The notes under the pieces are model-generated. The model was not told the DNA's origin. It made no database searches and was given only the letters and a program-made list of their open reading frames with translations. Positions 8,117 to 17,200 of a DNA stretch of 64,000 bases are shown one piece after another; the first letter of the stretch is position 1; every line of letters starts with the position of its first letter. A program made the translations under genes and the position numbers. Origin of the DNA: Adhaeribacter terrigena (GTDB lineage: Bacteria > Bacteroidota > Bacteroidia > Cytophagales > Hymenobacteraceae); contig NZ_JAEHFX010000007.1 of NCBI RefSeq assembly GCF_016623615.1, positions 203,118 to 267,117 on the forward strand, in the 5' to 3' direction.

Positions 8117-8932
8117 ATGAATCAATATCAGGGTCCGCGACGTTCCGGCAAAGTAATGGCAGGCTTGGTACTCCTTGCCGTAGGTGCCATCTTATTACTC
8201 AAAAATATCGGTTATTTCTTTCCGGACTGGCTTTTCTCCTGGCCCATGCTGCTCATCGTACTGGGGCTTTTTATAGGTTTCAAACATAATTTCCGGAACC
8301 CGGGCGGCGTGATCCTGATCATTCTCGGTTCGCTTTTCCTGGCCAAGAAATTCTTTTACATGAATATTATGTGGGAATACGTCTGGCCCGTTATCATAAT
8401 GCTTTTTGGCGTTTGGATGATCTTCGGCAAAAGCCGCGGGCGCCATTTTCATCCCCGCGAAGACCTGGAAAAGAACGCTGAAAATGCGGCCTCAAACAGT
8501 ACAAATTACGAAACAAACCACGGCACAAATTACGGCACTCCGGAAAAGCCTTACGAAAGTCCCAATCCTTATGAAACCGTAACGGCCACCGATGAAGATT
8601 ACCTCGATACCACTTCCGTTTTCGGCGGCACAAAAAAGCTGATCCTTTCCAAAAATTTTAAAGGTGGCGAAGTGGTTACCGTGATGGGCGGCGCCGAACT
8701 GAATTTTTCCCAAGCCGATATCCAGGGCCGGGCCATTTTAGACGTAACCCAGATCATGGGCGGCACCAAGATAATTGTCCCTCCGCACTGGGACGTTAAA
8801 TCAGAAATGGCTGCCATCCTGGGCGGCATCGACGACAAACGAATGATCCAGCCCGCCGGCGTAGACCCCAACAAAGTGCTCATAATAAAAGGCACTTCCA
8901 TTCTGGGTGGCATCGATATCCGCAGTTATTAA
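8117..8932 (+). CDS. LiaF-like cell-envelope stress membrane protein (DUF5668 plus LiaF C-terminal domain)
   Basis: A protein of 271 residues. The N-terminal half has four short hydrophobic hairpins (VMAGLVLLAVGAILLL, WPMLLIVLGLFIGF, GVILIILGSLFLA, VWPVIIMLFGVWMIF), typical of DUF5668. A charged Asn- and Thr-rich linker (about 115-155) follows. The C-terminal domain has repeated glycine turns (VFGGTKKLILS, VMGGAELNFS, IMGGTKIIVP, ILGGIDDKRM), the right-handed beta-solenoid pattern of the LiaF/VraT C-terminal domain. In Firmicutes LiaF inhibits a histidine kinase that senses envelope damage. Here a LytS-like kinase and a LytTR regulator follow, so a three-part envelope-stress circuit is likely. 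Confidence 0.75.
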   Translation: MNQYQGPRRSGKVMAGLVLLAVGAILLLKNIGYFFPDWLFSWPMLLIVLGLFIGFKHNFRNPGGVILIILGSLFLAKKFFYMNIMWEYVWPVIIMLFGVWMIFGKSRGRHFHPREDLEKNAENAASNSTNYETNHGTNYGTPEKPYESPNPYETVTATDEDYLDTTSVFGGTKKLILSKNFKGGEVVTVMGGAELNFSQADIQGRAILDVTQIMGGTKIIVPPHWDVKSEMAAILGGIDDKRMIQPAGVDPNKVLIIKGTSILGGIDIRSY

Positions 8933-8951
8933 TAATTGGCATTTGGTTGCA

Positions 8952-9005
8952 AGTATCTGGTAGCTGGACTTTTAATTCATCCAAAATCCCCCGATACCAG
9001 ATACT
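8952..9005. repeat. Inverted repeat in the liaF-lytS spacer
   Basis: AGTATCTGGTA (8952-8962) and TACCAGATACT (8995-9005) are perfect complements about 32 bp apart. The hairpin is not followed by a T-run on the plus strand, so it looks like an intergenic palindrome and not a terminator. Confidence 0.5.
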
Positions 9006-9036
9006 AAATACCAACTAGCAGTTACCAAACCGAAAC

Positions 9037-10077
9037 ATGGCCAATTCTCCGTTAGAATCAGCAAAGTACCGCGCCATATTTTTTGGGGTGTGGCTGGTTA
9101 TTGCGCTTTTGCAAACGGCTACGCTTACCTGGTTCGGGGTTTTGTTCGAATTAGCCCTGGGCGATGCCTTTATCAGTTCGGCTTTGCTGGCGGCGGCATG
9201 CTGGCTCATCAGTTCGAACCTGGAATATTACCGGCCGCAACAGGCGCGCTATTTTTACATCGGACTTTGGTGTTTGCTGTTGGCTGTTTTTTACGCCAGC
9301 ACTTTATACTACCTCTTGCCAATGCTGCTGGAAACCGATGCTGCCTATGAAATTTTCCTGCTGAACTCCTTACCTGTACGCTTCAGCATTGGTCTTTTAA
9401 TGATCGGCTGGATGGCCATGATAAGCATTTTGTGGTACAACCAGCAGGAACAGCAGGCCAGTTTAAAGCGTAAATCAGATACCGAAAAACTGGCGCGCGA
9501 AGCCGAATTGTACAAATTACGCCTGCAACTGCAACCGCACTTTCTCTTCAACAGTCTTAATTCCATAAATGCATTAATTGGTTTTCAGCCGCAGGAAGCC
9601 CGCAAAATGGTGCAGCAATTATCGGAATTCCTGCGCAGCACGCTCCGGAAAGACGATACGCAACCGGTACTTTTAGCCGAAGAACTGCAAACGCTGGAAT
9701 TGTATTTAGAGATCGAAAAAATGCGTTTCGGCCACCGTTTGCAAACCGAAATTTTGGCCGATGAAACCAGCCGCACCATGAAATTACCGCCCATGCTGTT
9801 GCAGCCCTTAGTAGAAAACGCAATCAAATTCGGCCTTTACGATACTACCGGCCAGGTAACCATTTCGCTGCAAACAAAAGCCTTGGAAAACACTTTAGAG
9901 ATCTCGATCCGAAACCCGTACGACCCGCAAACCGCCACCAAGCGCCAGGGCACCGGTTTCGGCTTAAACGGCGTGCAGCGGCGCCTTTATTTACTTTTCG
10001 CGCGTCACGATCTGCTGCAAACCCGCGCCGAAAATCATTTTTTTACTTCCACGCTCATAATTCCGCAAACCCTATAA
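9037..10077 (+). CDS. LytS-type sensor histidine kinase
   Basis: A protein of 346 residues. Four membrane helices (about 13-35, 45-60, 72-96, 115-134) are followed by a coiled segment (135-160) and the His_kinase (LytS/YehU) domain. The phosphoacceptor is His168 in LQLQPHFLFNSLNSINAL. The ATPase domain has an N box in LQPLVENAIKFGL and a glycine-rich GTGFGLNGVQRRL. There is no large extracellular sensor, so the signal probably enters through the membrane or the LiaF-like partner. It starts about 100 bp after that gene and ends 5 bp before the response regulator. Confidence 0.88.
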   Translation: MANSPLESAKYRAIFFGVWLVIALLQTATLTWFGVLFELALGDAFISSALLAAACWLISSNLEYYRPQQARYFYIGLWCLLLAVFYASTLYYLLPMLLETDAAYEIFLLNSLPVRFSIGLLMIGWMAMISILWYNQQEQQASLKRKSDTEKLAREAELYKLRLQLQPHFLFNSLNSINALIGFQPQEARKMVQQLSEFLRSTLRKDDTQPVLLAEELQTLELYLEIEKMRFGHRLQTEILADETSRTMKLPPMLLQPLVENAIKFGLYDTTGQVTISLQTKALENTLEISIRNPYDPQTATKRQGTGFGLNGVQRRLYLLFARHDLLQTRAENHFFTSTLIIPQTL

Positions 10078-10081
10078 TTTT

Positions 10082-10822
10082 ATGAAAGCCGTATTGATAG
10101 ACGACGAACCACTGGCCCGCATGCTGGTAAAAGAATACCTCCAGAACTTCCCGCAAATAAACGTGGTGGAAGAATGCAACGACGGTTTTGAAGGCCTGAA
10201 AGCGATCTCCCAGCACCAGCCCGACCTGGTATTTCTGGACGTGCAGATGCCCAAAGTTACCGGCTTCGAAATGCTTGAATTACTCGAAGAACCGCCCGCC
10301 GTGATCTTCACTACCGCTTTCGACGAATACGCCATAAAAGCCTTCGATGCGCACGCCGTAGATTATTTGCTCAAGCCTTTTAGCCCGGAACGTTTTAACC
10401 AGGCCGTAGAAAAATTCCTGCAAAAAAACGCTACGCCCGAAAGCAAAAAAACTACCAAAGCACTGCTCGAAACGGTAGGAAAAACCGAGGAAAAACTCGA
10501 CCGCGTAGTGGTGAAAACCGGAACCAAGATCCGCATCATTCCGGAATCTGAAATTTTGTTTTTAGAAGCAGAAGGCGACTATATCAACATTCATACGCCC
10601 GAAGGCCGCTTTCTGAAAACCAAAACCATGCAATATTTTGAAGATGCGCTGGACCCGAAGAAATTTGTTCGGATTCACCGTTCCTACATCATTCAGCTGG
10701 CGCAGATCACTAAAATTGAGCCTTACGAAAAGGATACACACACGGTAGTTCTAAAAAACGGCGCGCGGTTACCCGTAAGCCGAAATGGCTACGCCAAACT
10801 AAAGCAGGTGCTCGATTTCTAA
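10082..10822 (+). CDS. LytTR-family response regulator
   Basis: A regulator of 246 residues. The receiver domain occupies residues 1-120, with acidic pocket Asp7-Asp8, phosphoacceptor Asp53 (VFLDVQMPK), TT at 77-78 and Lys98 (YLLKPF). The LytTR DNA-binding domain occupies about residues 140-245 and shows FLEAEGDYINIHT, FVRIHRSYIIQL and LPVSRNGYAKLK. It is the partner of the adjacent LytS-like kinase. A spacing-exact but internally weak match to the 30-bp motif lies inside the gene at 10468-10497. Confidence 0.92.
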   Translation: MKAVLIDDEPLARMLVKEYLQNFPQINVVEECNDGFEGLKAISQHQPDLVFLDVQMPKVTGFEMLELLEEPPAVIFTTAFDEYAIKAFDAHAVDYLLKPFSPERFNQAVEKFLQKNATPESKKTTKALLETVGKTEEKLDRVVVKTGTKIRIIPESEILFLEAEGDYINIHTPEGRFLKTKTMQYFEDALDPKKFVRIHRSYIIQLAQITKIEPYEKDTHTVVLKNGARLPVSRNGYAKLKQVLDF

Positions 10823-10837
10823 ACCCGGAAATGCTGA

Positions 10838-10867
10838 AAAAACGGTAGGGTCTTAAGCGCAAAAAGT
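10838..10867 (+). repeat. 30-bp bipartite motif
   Basis: The copy starts AAAAACGGTAGGG and ends GCAAAAAGT, 16 bp after the response regulator stop. Confidence 0.85.
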
Positions 10868-10974
10868 CAGTCTGCCTAAAAAGGCCTGGTTATTTTTATA
10901 TCGGTTTCCGGCCGGCAAGCAACTAATAACGCAAATATGCGGGCTTCGTAAACGAGGTAAAAAACCACACGGCT

Positions 10975-11616
10975 ATGAAAAAAATATTGGTTTACTGCGC
11001 AGTAGCTGCCTTTTCTTTTTCCTGTTCCGAAAACAAACGGCTCGAAATGAAGGACACCACCAGAACCGATAAAAATGGGAATACTACTTCTGAAAAAACA
11101 ACCAATATAACTACCGGTTCTGCCCCAAAAACTGCCGAAAATACAGCCTCCCGGATCAGCTTTACCAATATGCGTACCCACATTTTTTCCGATCCAGCCA
11201 AACCCGATACCTTCAGGATCGTGATGCAGGGTTCAGATATTTTAAATGGGAAAGCACATTTCACCATTACCACGGCCCAGGGAAAAGTAATTCACAACGA
11301 AATAATTCCTGCCCCTGACCTGGAAGCTTCCATGGTCTACGAATTGGAAACCCCGACTGCCACTAAAAAACAGCGGGAAGATTTCATCAAAAACCGTTTC
11401 AGTCAATTTTTCCACGAAGAACAATTCACTACCCCGGCTATCGCCCCCAACGATGTTTACGACCCAACTTTTGGCGACGAAACCGCCTGGAACGCTATAA
11501 AAAAAGACCCCAAAAGTATCAGCTTCAGTTATTTGCTCGGCAAAGAAAACGGCAAACGAATAGCCTATTCCAAACTCAAAAAGAAAGTAATGCTGGTAGG
11601 CAATTTTGGCGGCTGA
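10975..11616 (+). CDS. Hypothetical lipoprotein
   Basis: A 213-residue protein. The N-terminus MKKILVYCAVAAFSFSC ends in a lipobox-like Cys17 followed by Ser-Glu, suggesting an outer-membrane-targeted lipoprotein. A Thr-, Asn- and Ser-rich linker (about 25-60) leads to a mixed alpha/beta domain I do not recognise (TFRIVMQGSDILNGKAHF). It stands alone between the response regulator and a repeat-rich convergent region. Confidence 0.65.
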   Translation: MKKILVYCAVAAFSFSCSENKRLEMKDTTRTDKNGNTTSEKTTNITTGSAPKTAENTASRISFTNMRTHIFSDPAKPDTFRIVMQGSDILNGKAHFTITTAQGKVIHNEIIPAPDLEASMVYELETPTATKKQREDFIKNRFSQFFHEEQFTTPAIAPNDVYDPTFGDETAWNAIKKDPKSISFSYLLGKENGKRIAYSKLKKKVMLVGNFGG

Positions 11617-11621
11617 ATTAG

Positions 11622-11795
11622 GATCAGGATTTGCAGAATTAAAGGATTTACAGGACAATTGTTTGAAAGTTGATTCTTTTGATTTTTATGATTGCTGTGA
11701 CAATGTAGAAACAGGGCTTGACCTGTCCGCATGGTATCGGATCAATTGTCTGAACACGATTTTAAGGATTTTTGGGATTGGCAGGATTTTAATAT
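11622..11795 (+). repeat. CAGGATTT-type dispersed repeat, copy E1
   Basis: It begins near GGATCAGGATTTGCAG and ends near GGATTGGCAGGATTTT. It shares long blocks with 36628-36800, notably GACAATGTAG and TCTGAACACGATTTTAAGGA. The middle holds ACAGG-GCTTGA-CCTGT. This core is the reverse complement of the corresponding core in the other copy. No coding sequence is evident. Confidence 0.75.
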
Positions 11796-11846
11796 TTCGT
11801 GCTTTGTGATGTTCTCTTTGCAGTGTATATCTCTGTATTGAAGACC

Positions 11847-12019
11847 ACCACCCCCAACCCCTCCTTGAAAAAAGGAGGGGAGCTTTTTACTTCCGACTTT
11901 CTTTGAGTTTTTGTACTTCAAAGCATAGCATTTCAGGCCCTTTGGTTGAGGAATAGCTTCTGAAATTAAAGCTGGCGACTAACAGCTCCCCTCCTTTTCA
12001 AGGAGGGGTTGGGGGTGGT
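11847..12019. repeat. Large inverted repeat of a C-rich dispersed sequence
   Basis: The arms 11847-11884 and 11984-12019 are nearly perfect complements. Each contains ACCACCCCCAACCCCTCC or its reverse, and each arm can fold on itself (CTCCTT with AAGGAG). A shorter related piece lies at 36912-36950. Confidence 0.75.
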
Positions 12020-12030
12020 TGTTTCAAGCA

Positions 12031-12227
12031 TATCGCCAGCGCAGTGTCGCGCGAAAATCACGTTATCCAGAAAACTAAATTAAAAGAAAGCTTACTACGA
12101 AGGGAACTGACACCAGTTTCTGCGTGCGCGGCCTCCTATTCATACGGTGCCTTTAGGCAGGCCGCAAGGCCAGTTTGAATAGAAGACGCGAACGCAGAAA
12201 CGAAGCCGCCCGGCTGGAGGGAGAATG
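12031..12227 (+). repeat. Structured 200-bp element, copy A
   Basis: It runs from TATCGCCAGCGCAG to the conserved AAGCCGCCCGGCT and GAGGGAGAA. P1 pairs GTTTCTGCGTGCGCGGC (12116-12132) with a GCGAACGCAGAAAC arm. P2 is CTATTC/GAATAG (12136-12141 and 12177-12182). P3 is TGCC-TTTA-GGCA. P4 is GGCC-GCAA-GGCC, with a GNRA-type loop. Three related copies lie at 16092, 34195 and 36984. The base pairs differ between copies but pairing is kept. Function unknown. Confidence 0.85.
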
Positions 12228-12274
12228 TTTAATTAGGAATGGAGAATTACGAGTTAGGATCTGAAGCTCGCTAT

Positions 12275-12390
12275 GAAAACGGTATCCTTTTAAGAATCAA
12301 AAGTCAATGGCTTACTTTCTTATTAACCTGAATAGATCCTCCTCTCGTCGGGATGACAAAAAAAACGGTATCAAATTCCACTAAAAAAGT
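12275..12390 (+). repeat. Motif-spacer-motif block (two 30-bp motifs)
   Basis: The motif at 12275-12304 (head AAAACGGTATCC, tail CAAAAGT) and the motif at 12361-12390 (head AAAACGGTATC, tail AAAAAAGT) flank a 56-bp spacer. The spacer ends in TCTCGTCGGGATGAC. The 116-bp total matches the 117-bp blocks at 34024-34140 and 37254-37370. Confidence 0.8.
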
Positions 12391-12420
12391 CCTGCCTCCA
12401 TTACAGAAGCAGGACTTTTT
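12384..12420. terminator. Bidirectional terminator at the 3' end of rho
   Basis: AAAAAGTCCTGC (12384-12395) pairs with GCAGGACTTTTT (12409-12420). The 5' arm is the tail of the 30-bp motif ending at 12390, so motif and terminator are physically fused. Confidence 0.9.
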
Positions 12421-12450
12421 ATTAAAAATCGACCAATCGAAAATTCGAAC

Positions 12451-14394
12451 CTACGAATTCATCGAGATCAAAAACTCATCATTATCCTTCGTACCCTTCA
12501 TGCGGTCTTTCAGGAATTCCATGGCTTCCACGGCATTCATATCAGACATGAATTTGCGCAGGATCCAGATACGGTTCAGTTCATCTTTATCCATTAACAG
12601 ATCTTCCCGACGCGTACCCGAAGCCGGAACATCGATAGCCGGGTAAATACGACGATTCGCCAGTTTACGATCCAGCTGAAGCTCCATATTACCGGTTCCT
12701 TTAAATTCTTCGAAGATCACTTCGTCCATTTTAGAACCGGTTTCGATCAGCGCGGTAGCAATAATGGTTAAAGAACCGCCATTTTCCACGTTACGGGCCG
12801 CGCCAAAGAAACGCTTCGGTTTGTGCAGTGCGTTGGCATCTACCCCACCCGATAAAATTTTACCAGACGAAGGAACAACCGTATTGTAAGCTCTGGCTAA
12901 ACGCGTAATAGAATCCAATAAAATCACCACGTCGTGGCCACATTCTACCATGCGCTTGGCTTTATCCAGCACAATGCTCGAAATTTTCACGTGGCGCTCT
13001 GCCGTTTCATCAAACGTAGAAGCAATCACTTCGGCTTTTACGCTACGGGCCATATCGGTAACTTCTTCAGGACGCTCATCAATGAGTAAGATCATCAAAT
13101 AAACTTCCGGGTGGTTTTCGGCAATGGCGTTGGCAATTTCTTTCAATAATACCGTTTTACCGGTTTTTGGCTGCGCCACGATCATCCCCCGCTGGCCTTT
13201 ACCAATTGGCGCGAACAGATCCATGATACGGGTAGAGTACAAGCCAGACTTAGTGGTCAGGTTTAAACGTTCTTCCGGGAAAAGCGGCGTTAAGTGCTGA
13301 AACGGAATGCGGTCGCGGATCTCTTCGGTAGTACGGCCGTTCACCGAGTCAACTTTCAATAAAGCGAAGTATTTTTCCCCTTCTTTTGGTGCGCGCACGG
13401 TACCTTTCACGGTATCGCCGGTTTTCAGACCGAACAGTTTTATCTGCGAAGGCGAAACGTAAATATCATCCGGCGAAGCCAGGTAATTATAGTAAGTAGA
13501 ACGCAGGAAGCCGTAACCGTCCTGCATGAGTTCCAGCACGCCTTCGTTGGCAATTACGCCGTCGAATTCGCGGAAATTATTGTTGTTAAAACCTGAAGTT
13601 TGCTGGTTGCTTTGTTGCGGCTGACGCTGCTCACGGTTTTGTTGTTTCTGCCCGAACTGCTGGCGCTGATCACCGCGGGGTTGCTGATTTTCGTCGCGAG
13701 GTTGCTGGTTTTCGCGGTTTTGATTTTCCCGGGACTGGTTCGGCTGGTTTTCGCGCTGCTCCTGGGGCTGAATATTTTCGCGTTGTTCGCGGGGCTGGTT
13801 TTGTTGGGGTTGTTCTTTTGGCTCGCGTTGTTCCTGAACAGGTTGGGCAGGTGTTTCGCGGGCTTCGGTTGGTTGTTCCTGGCGGGAAGATTGGGGCTGG
13901 CGCGGTTCACGCATTTCGCGGGGCTGGCCTTCGGTGCGCGTTTGGTCAGCTTTGTTGCGTTGGTTTCGCGGCTGAAAAGGTCTTATCGGGCGGCCATTGC
14001 TATCCAGGCGTTCACCGGTAGCAGTACTTTCGCCGGCCGGGGTTTCCGGTTGCTGGCGTGGGGCATTTTCAGTAGTTCTTTCGGTATTTCTTTCCGGTGC
14101 AATTTCAGCTTCTGCCTCGTTAAAATCGCGGGTATTGGCATCGCGGCGCATTTCCGGCTCTGGTCTTTCTGCAACCACGGCTACGGTTTCGGCTACGGCC
14201 GGAGCGGCAGCAGCTACGGCCGCGCGGGCCGCTTTTTTCGGCAATTTATCGGCTGGCAAAGTGGCCTGCTGATCCAGGATCTTATAAATTAAATCTTGTT
14301 TGCTGAGTTTTTTGAAATTGGTAACACCAAGCCTTTCAGCTATTTCTTTAAGCTCTGAAAGCAGCTTGTCTTTCAATTCTTCAATATTGTACAT
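12451..14394 (-). CDS. rho: Transcription termination factor Rho with a long disordered insertion
   Basis: This protein has 647 residues against about 420 in E. coli. The Rho N-terminal helical domain covers about residues 1-48. A low-complexity region rich in Gln, Arg, Glu, Asn and Pro follows (about 50-275). The cold-shock-like RNA-binding domain is at about 278-350 ([11 protein letters not shown]). The ATPase shows Walker [13 protein letters not shown], Walker [14 protein letters not shown] and the Q/R-loop region [14 protein letters not shown]. Bacteroides thetaiotaomicron Rho is known to carry a comparable insertion that drives condensate formation. This one has the same general character, though the equivalence is inference. 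The gene stands alone with a strong terminator downstream. Confidence 0.96.
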   Translation of the reverse strand: MYNIEELKDKLLSELKEIAERLGVTNFKKLSKQDLIYKILDQQATLPADKLPKKAARAAVAAAAPAVAETVAVVAERPEPEMRRDANTRDFNEAEAEIAPERNTERTTENAPRQQPETPAGESTATGERLDSNGRPIRPFQPRNQRNKADQTRTEGQPREMREPRQPQSSRQEQPTEARETPAQPVQEQREPKEQPQQNQPREQRENIQPQEQRENQPNQSRENQNRENQQPRDENQQPRGDQRQQFGQKQQNREQRQPQQSNQQTSGFNNNNFREFDGVIANEGVLELMQDGYGFLRSTYYNYLASPDDIYVSPSQIKLFGLKTGDTVKGTVRAPKEGEKYFALLKVDSVNGRTTEEIRDRIPFQHLTPLFPEERLNLTTKSGLYSTRIMDLFAPIGKGQRGMIVAQPKTGKTVLLKEIANAIAENHPEVYLMILLIDERPEEVTDMARSVKAEVIASTFDETAERHVKISSIVLDKAKRMVECGHDVVILLDSITRLARAYNTVVPSSGKILSGGVDANALHKPKRFFGAARNVENGGSLTIIATALIETGSKMDEVIFEEFKGTGNMELQLDRKLANRRIYPAIDVPASGTRREDLLMDKDELNRIWILRKFMSDMNAVEAMEFLKDRMKGTKDNDEFLISMNS

Positions 14395-14627
14395 AGAAAG
14401 AATAAGGTAGTTGAACTGTTCTCCGAAAAACCAATGGACAGAGCCGGTCGGCAGGCAGGTTTCAGGAAAAAATGCGTTTGAATATTATACTGTTGAATGC
14501 GCCCCGGAAAAACGGGCATTTTGAATTTGTACCGCAATGTTAATTTAAAGCAGACGAATTACCAAAGCATTAGCGAGGTTTTTCGTAAAAATGTTTCAAT
14601 TTGCCGGAAAAGATTTTCAAAATAACG

Positions 14628-14654
14628 TTTGCTGTACAAAATATTATATTTTTG
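14628..14654 (+). promoter_or_regulatory. Candidate serS promoter
   Basis: TTTG (14628-14631) and TATTTTTG (14647-14654, a TAnnTTTG match) are separated by 15 bp, slightly short for the Bacteroidota -33/-7 pair. The start codon is 24 bp downstream. The rest of 14395-14627, between the divergent rho and serS genes, shows no other feature. Confidence 0.5.
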
Positions 14655-14677
14655 TGGACTAAAATTTACCTGAAACC

Positions 14678-15952
14678 ATGCTGCAACTCTCCGTTTTAAA
14701 AGAGCAGACCGCCCTGGCCATTGCCGGACTTACCAAGAGAAATTATAAAAATGCGGAAGCCGAAATTGCTGCTATTTTAGAGATAGACCAGCGCCGCCGT
14801 AAGATCCAGATCGAGCACGACGATATTCTGGCCCGCTCTAATTCCCTGGCCAAAGAGATCGGTAACCTCATGAAAAGCGGCCAGAAAGAAGAAGCCGAAA
14901 AACTGAAAGCCGAAACCGCTGACCTGAAAGCAAAATCGAAAACACTGAGCGAAGAGCTAACGCAGATCGAAACCGAATTGCACGAAGCGCTGGTAAAACT
15001 ACCAAACATTCCGCACGAAAGCGTACCGCCCGGCCGCACTGCCGAAGACAACGAAAATATCTACCAGCACGGCGAAATTCCAACGTTGCACGAAGGCGCG
15101 TTGCCGCACTGGGAGCTGATCAAAAAATACGACATCATCGATTTTGAGCTGGGTAATAAAATTACCGGCGCCGGTTTTCCGGTTTATAAAAAACAAGGCG
15201 CCCGTTTGCAGCGCGCCTTGATCAATTTCTTTTTAGACGAAGCCCTGAAAGCCGGTTATACCGAAATTCAGCCACCTATTTTAGTAAACGAAGCCTCCGG
15301 ATTCGGTACCGGACAGCTGCCCGACAAAGAAGGCCAGATGTACCATGCCACCGAAGACAATTATTACTTAATTCCAACTGCCGAAGTTCCGATCACCAAT
15401 TTGTACCGCGACGAAATTATTCCGCGCGAAAAACTACCGATCAAAAACGCCGGTCACACGCCCTGCTTCCGCCGCGAAGCTGGTTCGTGGGGTGCCGACG
15501 TACGCGGCCTGAACCGTTTGCACCAGTTCGATAAAGTGGAAATTGTGCAGATCCAGGAGCCGGAAAAAAGCTACGAAACGCTGGAAGAAATGAGTCAGCA
15601 CATTCAGAATCTGCTGCAGAAACTCGAGTTACCGTACCGCGTGCTCCGTTTGTGCGGAGGCGATATGGGCTTCACTTCGGCCTTAACCTACGATATGGAA
15701 GTTTACTCGGCCGCACAAGGCCGCTGGCTGGAAGTAAGCTCCTGCTCCAACTTTGAAACTTACCAGGCCAACCGCTTAAAACTGCGCTACAAAGGCGAAA
15801 ACGGCAAAACCCAGTTACTGCACACCTTAAACGGCAGCGCCTTGGCTTTACCAAGAATTGTAGCCGCCATCCTGGAAAACAACCAAACCCCCGAAGGCAT
15901 AAAAATGCCGAAGATCCTGCACAGCTACTTAGGTTTCGAAGAGATTAAGTAA
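14678..15952 (+). CDS. serS: Seryl-tRNA synthetase
   Basis: A 424-residue class II synthetase of normal length. The N-terminal long antiparallel coiled coil (about 30-105) grips tRNA-Ser. Motif 2 appears as CFRREAGSWGADVRGLNRLH and motif 3 as LNGSALALPRIVAAILEN. The TAEVP serine-binding loop is present (LIPTAEVPITN). It charges tRNA-Ser, and tRNA-Sec where present, in the cytoplasm. It lies divergent from rho and ends at a strong terminator. Confidence 0.97.
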   Translation: MLQLSVLKEQTALAIAGLTKRNYKNAEAEIAAILEIDQRRRKIQIEHDDILARSNSLAKEIGNLMKSGQKEEAEKLKAETADLKAKSKTLSEELTQIETELHEALVKLPNIPHESVPPGRTAEDNENIYQHGEIPTLHEGALPHWELIKKYDIIDFELGNKITGAGFPVYKKQGARLQRALINFFLDEALKAGYTEIQPPILVNEASGFGTGQLPDKEGQMYHATEDNYYLIPTAEVPITNLYRDEIIPREKLPIKNAGHTPCFRREAGSWGADVRGLNRLHQFDKVEIVQIQEPEKSYETLEEMSQHIQNLLQKLELPYRVLRLCGGDMGFTSALTYDMEVYSAAQGRWLEVSSCSNFETYQANRLKLRYKGENGKTQLLHTLNGSALALPRIVAAILENNQTPEGIKMPKILHSYLGFEEIK

Positions 15953-15975
15953 GCCCCTATTCAACTACATTTTTC

Positions 15976-16009
15976 AGAGCCGGAAGCCAGTTTCCGGCTC
16001 TTTTTTTTT
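15976..16009 (+). terminator. serS terminator
   Basis: AGAGCCGGAA (15976-15985) pairs with TTCCGGCTCT (15992-16001), then an uninterrupted T-run to 16009. Confidence 0.93.
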
Positions 16010-16091
16010 GCCATTCATTAAACAAAAAACGAAAGTCAACTTCCAAAAACCCATAAACCCTTCCACTCCATTTCACCAATATTCTCACGCC

Positions 16092-16296
16092 TATCGCCAG
16101 CGCAGCGTATCCTAAAAATCACGCTATCTGAGAGAGTAGACTAAAAAGAAGCCAGCTACGAAGGGAAACTGATACCAGTTTCTGTGTGAGCGGCCTCCAA
16201 GACTTCCGGTGCCGACGCAGGAGGCAGCCCGGTAGGACAGGAAGGGTTGCAGCCGCGAACGCAGAAACGAAGCCGCCCGGCTCGAGGGAGAAAGTT
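16092..16296 (+). repeat. Structured 200-bp element, copy B
   Basis: It runs from TATCGCCAGCGCAG to CGAGGGAGAAAGTT. P1 is GTTTCTGTGTGAGCGGC (16178-16194) with GCCGCGAACGCAGAAAC (16252-16268). P2 is CTTCC (16203-16207) with GGAAG (16240-16244). P3 is TGCC/GGCA. P4 is GCCC-GGTA-GGAC. Just 5' of P1, GAAACTG-ATAC-CAGTTTC could form a competing hairpin. Unlike the other copies, no CAGGATTT-type repeat precedes it. Confidence 0.85.
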
Positions 16297-16388
16297 GCCT
16301 ATGAAAGTTGAAATTCTGAGTTAAGGAATAATGCTCATTTGAAAAAGAAAAGCAAAAGTCTTCCTCCGAATTAGTTATTTAGGTGGGG

Positions 16389-16457
16389 TAAAACGGTATC
16401 CTTTCAGGCGTAAAAACTCATCCCTTTCAATACCGTATCTCTTTTAGCCTAAAAAGT
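16389..16457 (+). repeat. Two adjacent copies of the 30-bp motif
   Basis: Copies lie at 16389-16418 (AAAACGGTATCC head, TAAAAACT tail) and 16428-16457 (variant head ATACCGTATC, tail AAAAAGT). The second ends 10 bp before the ATG at 16468. Positions 16362-16390 also match, inverted, a stretch near 36862-36898 (GTCTTCCTCC... GGTGGGGTA). Confidence 0.8.
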
Positions 16458-16467
16458 AAAGCCGGAT

Positions 16468-17082
16468 ATGGAAATAAAAAAGTTCTTCAACAAACTAAAA
16501 CACGAAGCCCAGGCCCTTACCGGTCAGGAAAGCAAAGACCGGTTTTTCTGCGCCGAAGCCATTTTCCCGGATGCCGCTGCTGCCCAGACAACATTTCCCG
16601 AAGCCCGGAAACGGCTTTTCGACATCAACAACTGGCACGACAATACGCCCGTAACCACCCCTTTTGAACTCTACGATTCCGCCGGCCGGAAAACCACTGC
16701 TGAACCGCAAAAAGGAAACTTTATAAAGATCACCTTGCCCGGCATTCCGGTAGAGAACTGGGTAGAGATTACCGACCTGCAGGATCAGCCTGACCAAGCT
16801 GCTTTCACGGTTCACCCTTGCCCCAATCCTTTCAATAACGAAAAAGAAACGCAGCATTTTTTTGTACAGGAAACCAGCAGTGTTTTTAAAGTGGTGCGCC
16901 AGGGAAATAAAATAATTGCTTCGGAAACCGGCCGCAACGAGTACATCAATAACCAGGAAGAAGCCGGAAACCGCGCCGCGCTGAACACCGTGATCGCAGA
17001 AGGCGGCTGGGCCGTTTTTCAGAAAATACTCTGGCAGAACCTGGCCGATTATTGGTGTTGCAAAGATGAAATGCCTTCCTGA
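16468..17082 (+). CDS. Hypothetical protein, first of a tandem paralog pair
   Basis: A 204-residue soluble protein without signal peptide or membrane segment. I do not recognise the family. It is clearly homologous to the next gene: both have a K-x-K-H-E start, LPGxPxENW in the middle, HPCxNP, FFVxETSS and a C-terminal AxYWC. Shared conserved Cys, His and Trp positions suggest a common fold. This copy ends in a Cys-Cys pair (YWCCKDEMPS). It follows the 30-bp motif by 10 bp with no other obvious promoter. Confidence 0.6.
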   Translation: MEIKKFFNKLKHEAQALTGQESKDRFFCAEAIFPDAAAAQTTFPEARKRLFDINNWHDNTPVTTPFELYDSAGRKTTAEPQKGNFIKITLPGIPVENWVEITDLQDQPDQAAFTVHPCPNPFNNEKETQHFFVQETSSVFKVVRQGNKIIASETGRNEYINNQEEAGNRAALNTVIAEGGWAVFQKILWQNLADYWCCKDEMPS

Positions 17083-17157
17083 ACTTCGGAGATAAAGCTG
17101 CTTAAATATCGGGTATAAAACCAATGCCAGGTGGAAGAAAAGCCAACTCCTGACGGC

Positions 17158-17187
17158 AGAAACCGTATCCATTCAAGCACAAAAACT
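17158..17187 (+). repeat. 30-bp bipartite motif between tandem paralogs
   Basis: Variant head AAACCGTATCC, tail CAAAAACT. It ends 13 bp before the ATG at 17201, nearly the same position as the copy in front of the first paralog. Confidence 0.8.
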
Positions 17188-17200
17188 ACCACCGAAAGCT

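Noticed and set aside
12031..12227. Structured element as a tRNA or rRNA fragment
   Set aside because: No acceptor-like CCA end, anticodon arm or T-loop sequence; the hairpin layout differs from a cloverleaf.
13600..14292. Hydrophobic open frame opposite the N-terminal half of rho
   Set aside because: The Leu/Phe/Ala/Gly runs are the complement of the Gln/Arg/Glu/Asn-rich insertion in Rho, an artefact of low-complexity codons.
16092..16296. Structured element as an integron attC site
   Set aside because: It is longer than typical attC, lacks the conserved RYYYAAC/GTTRRRY ends, and is not linked to an integrase or cassette genes.
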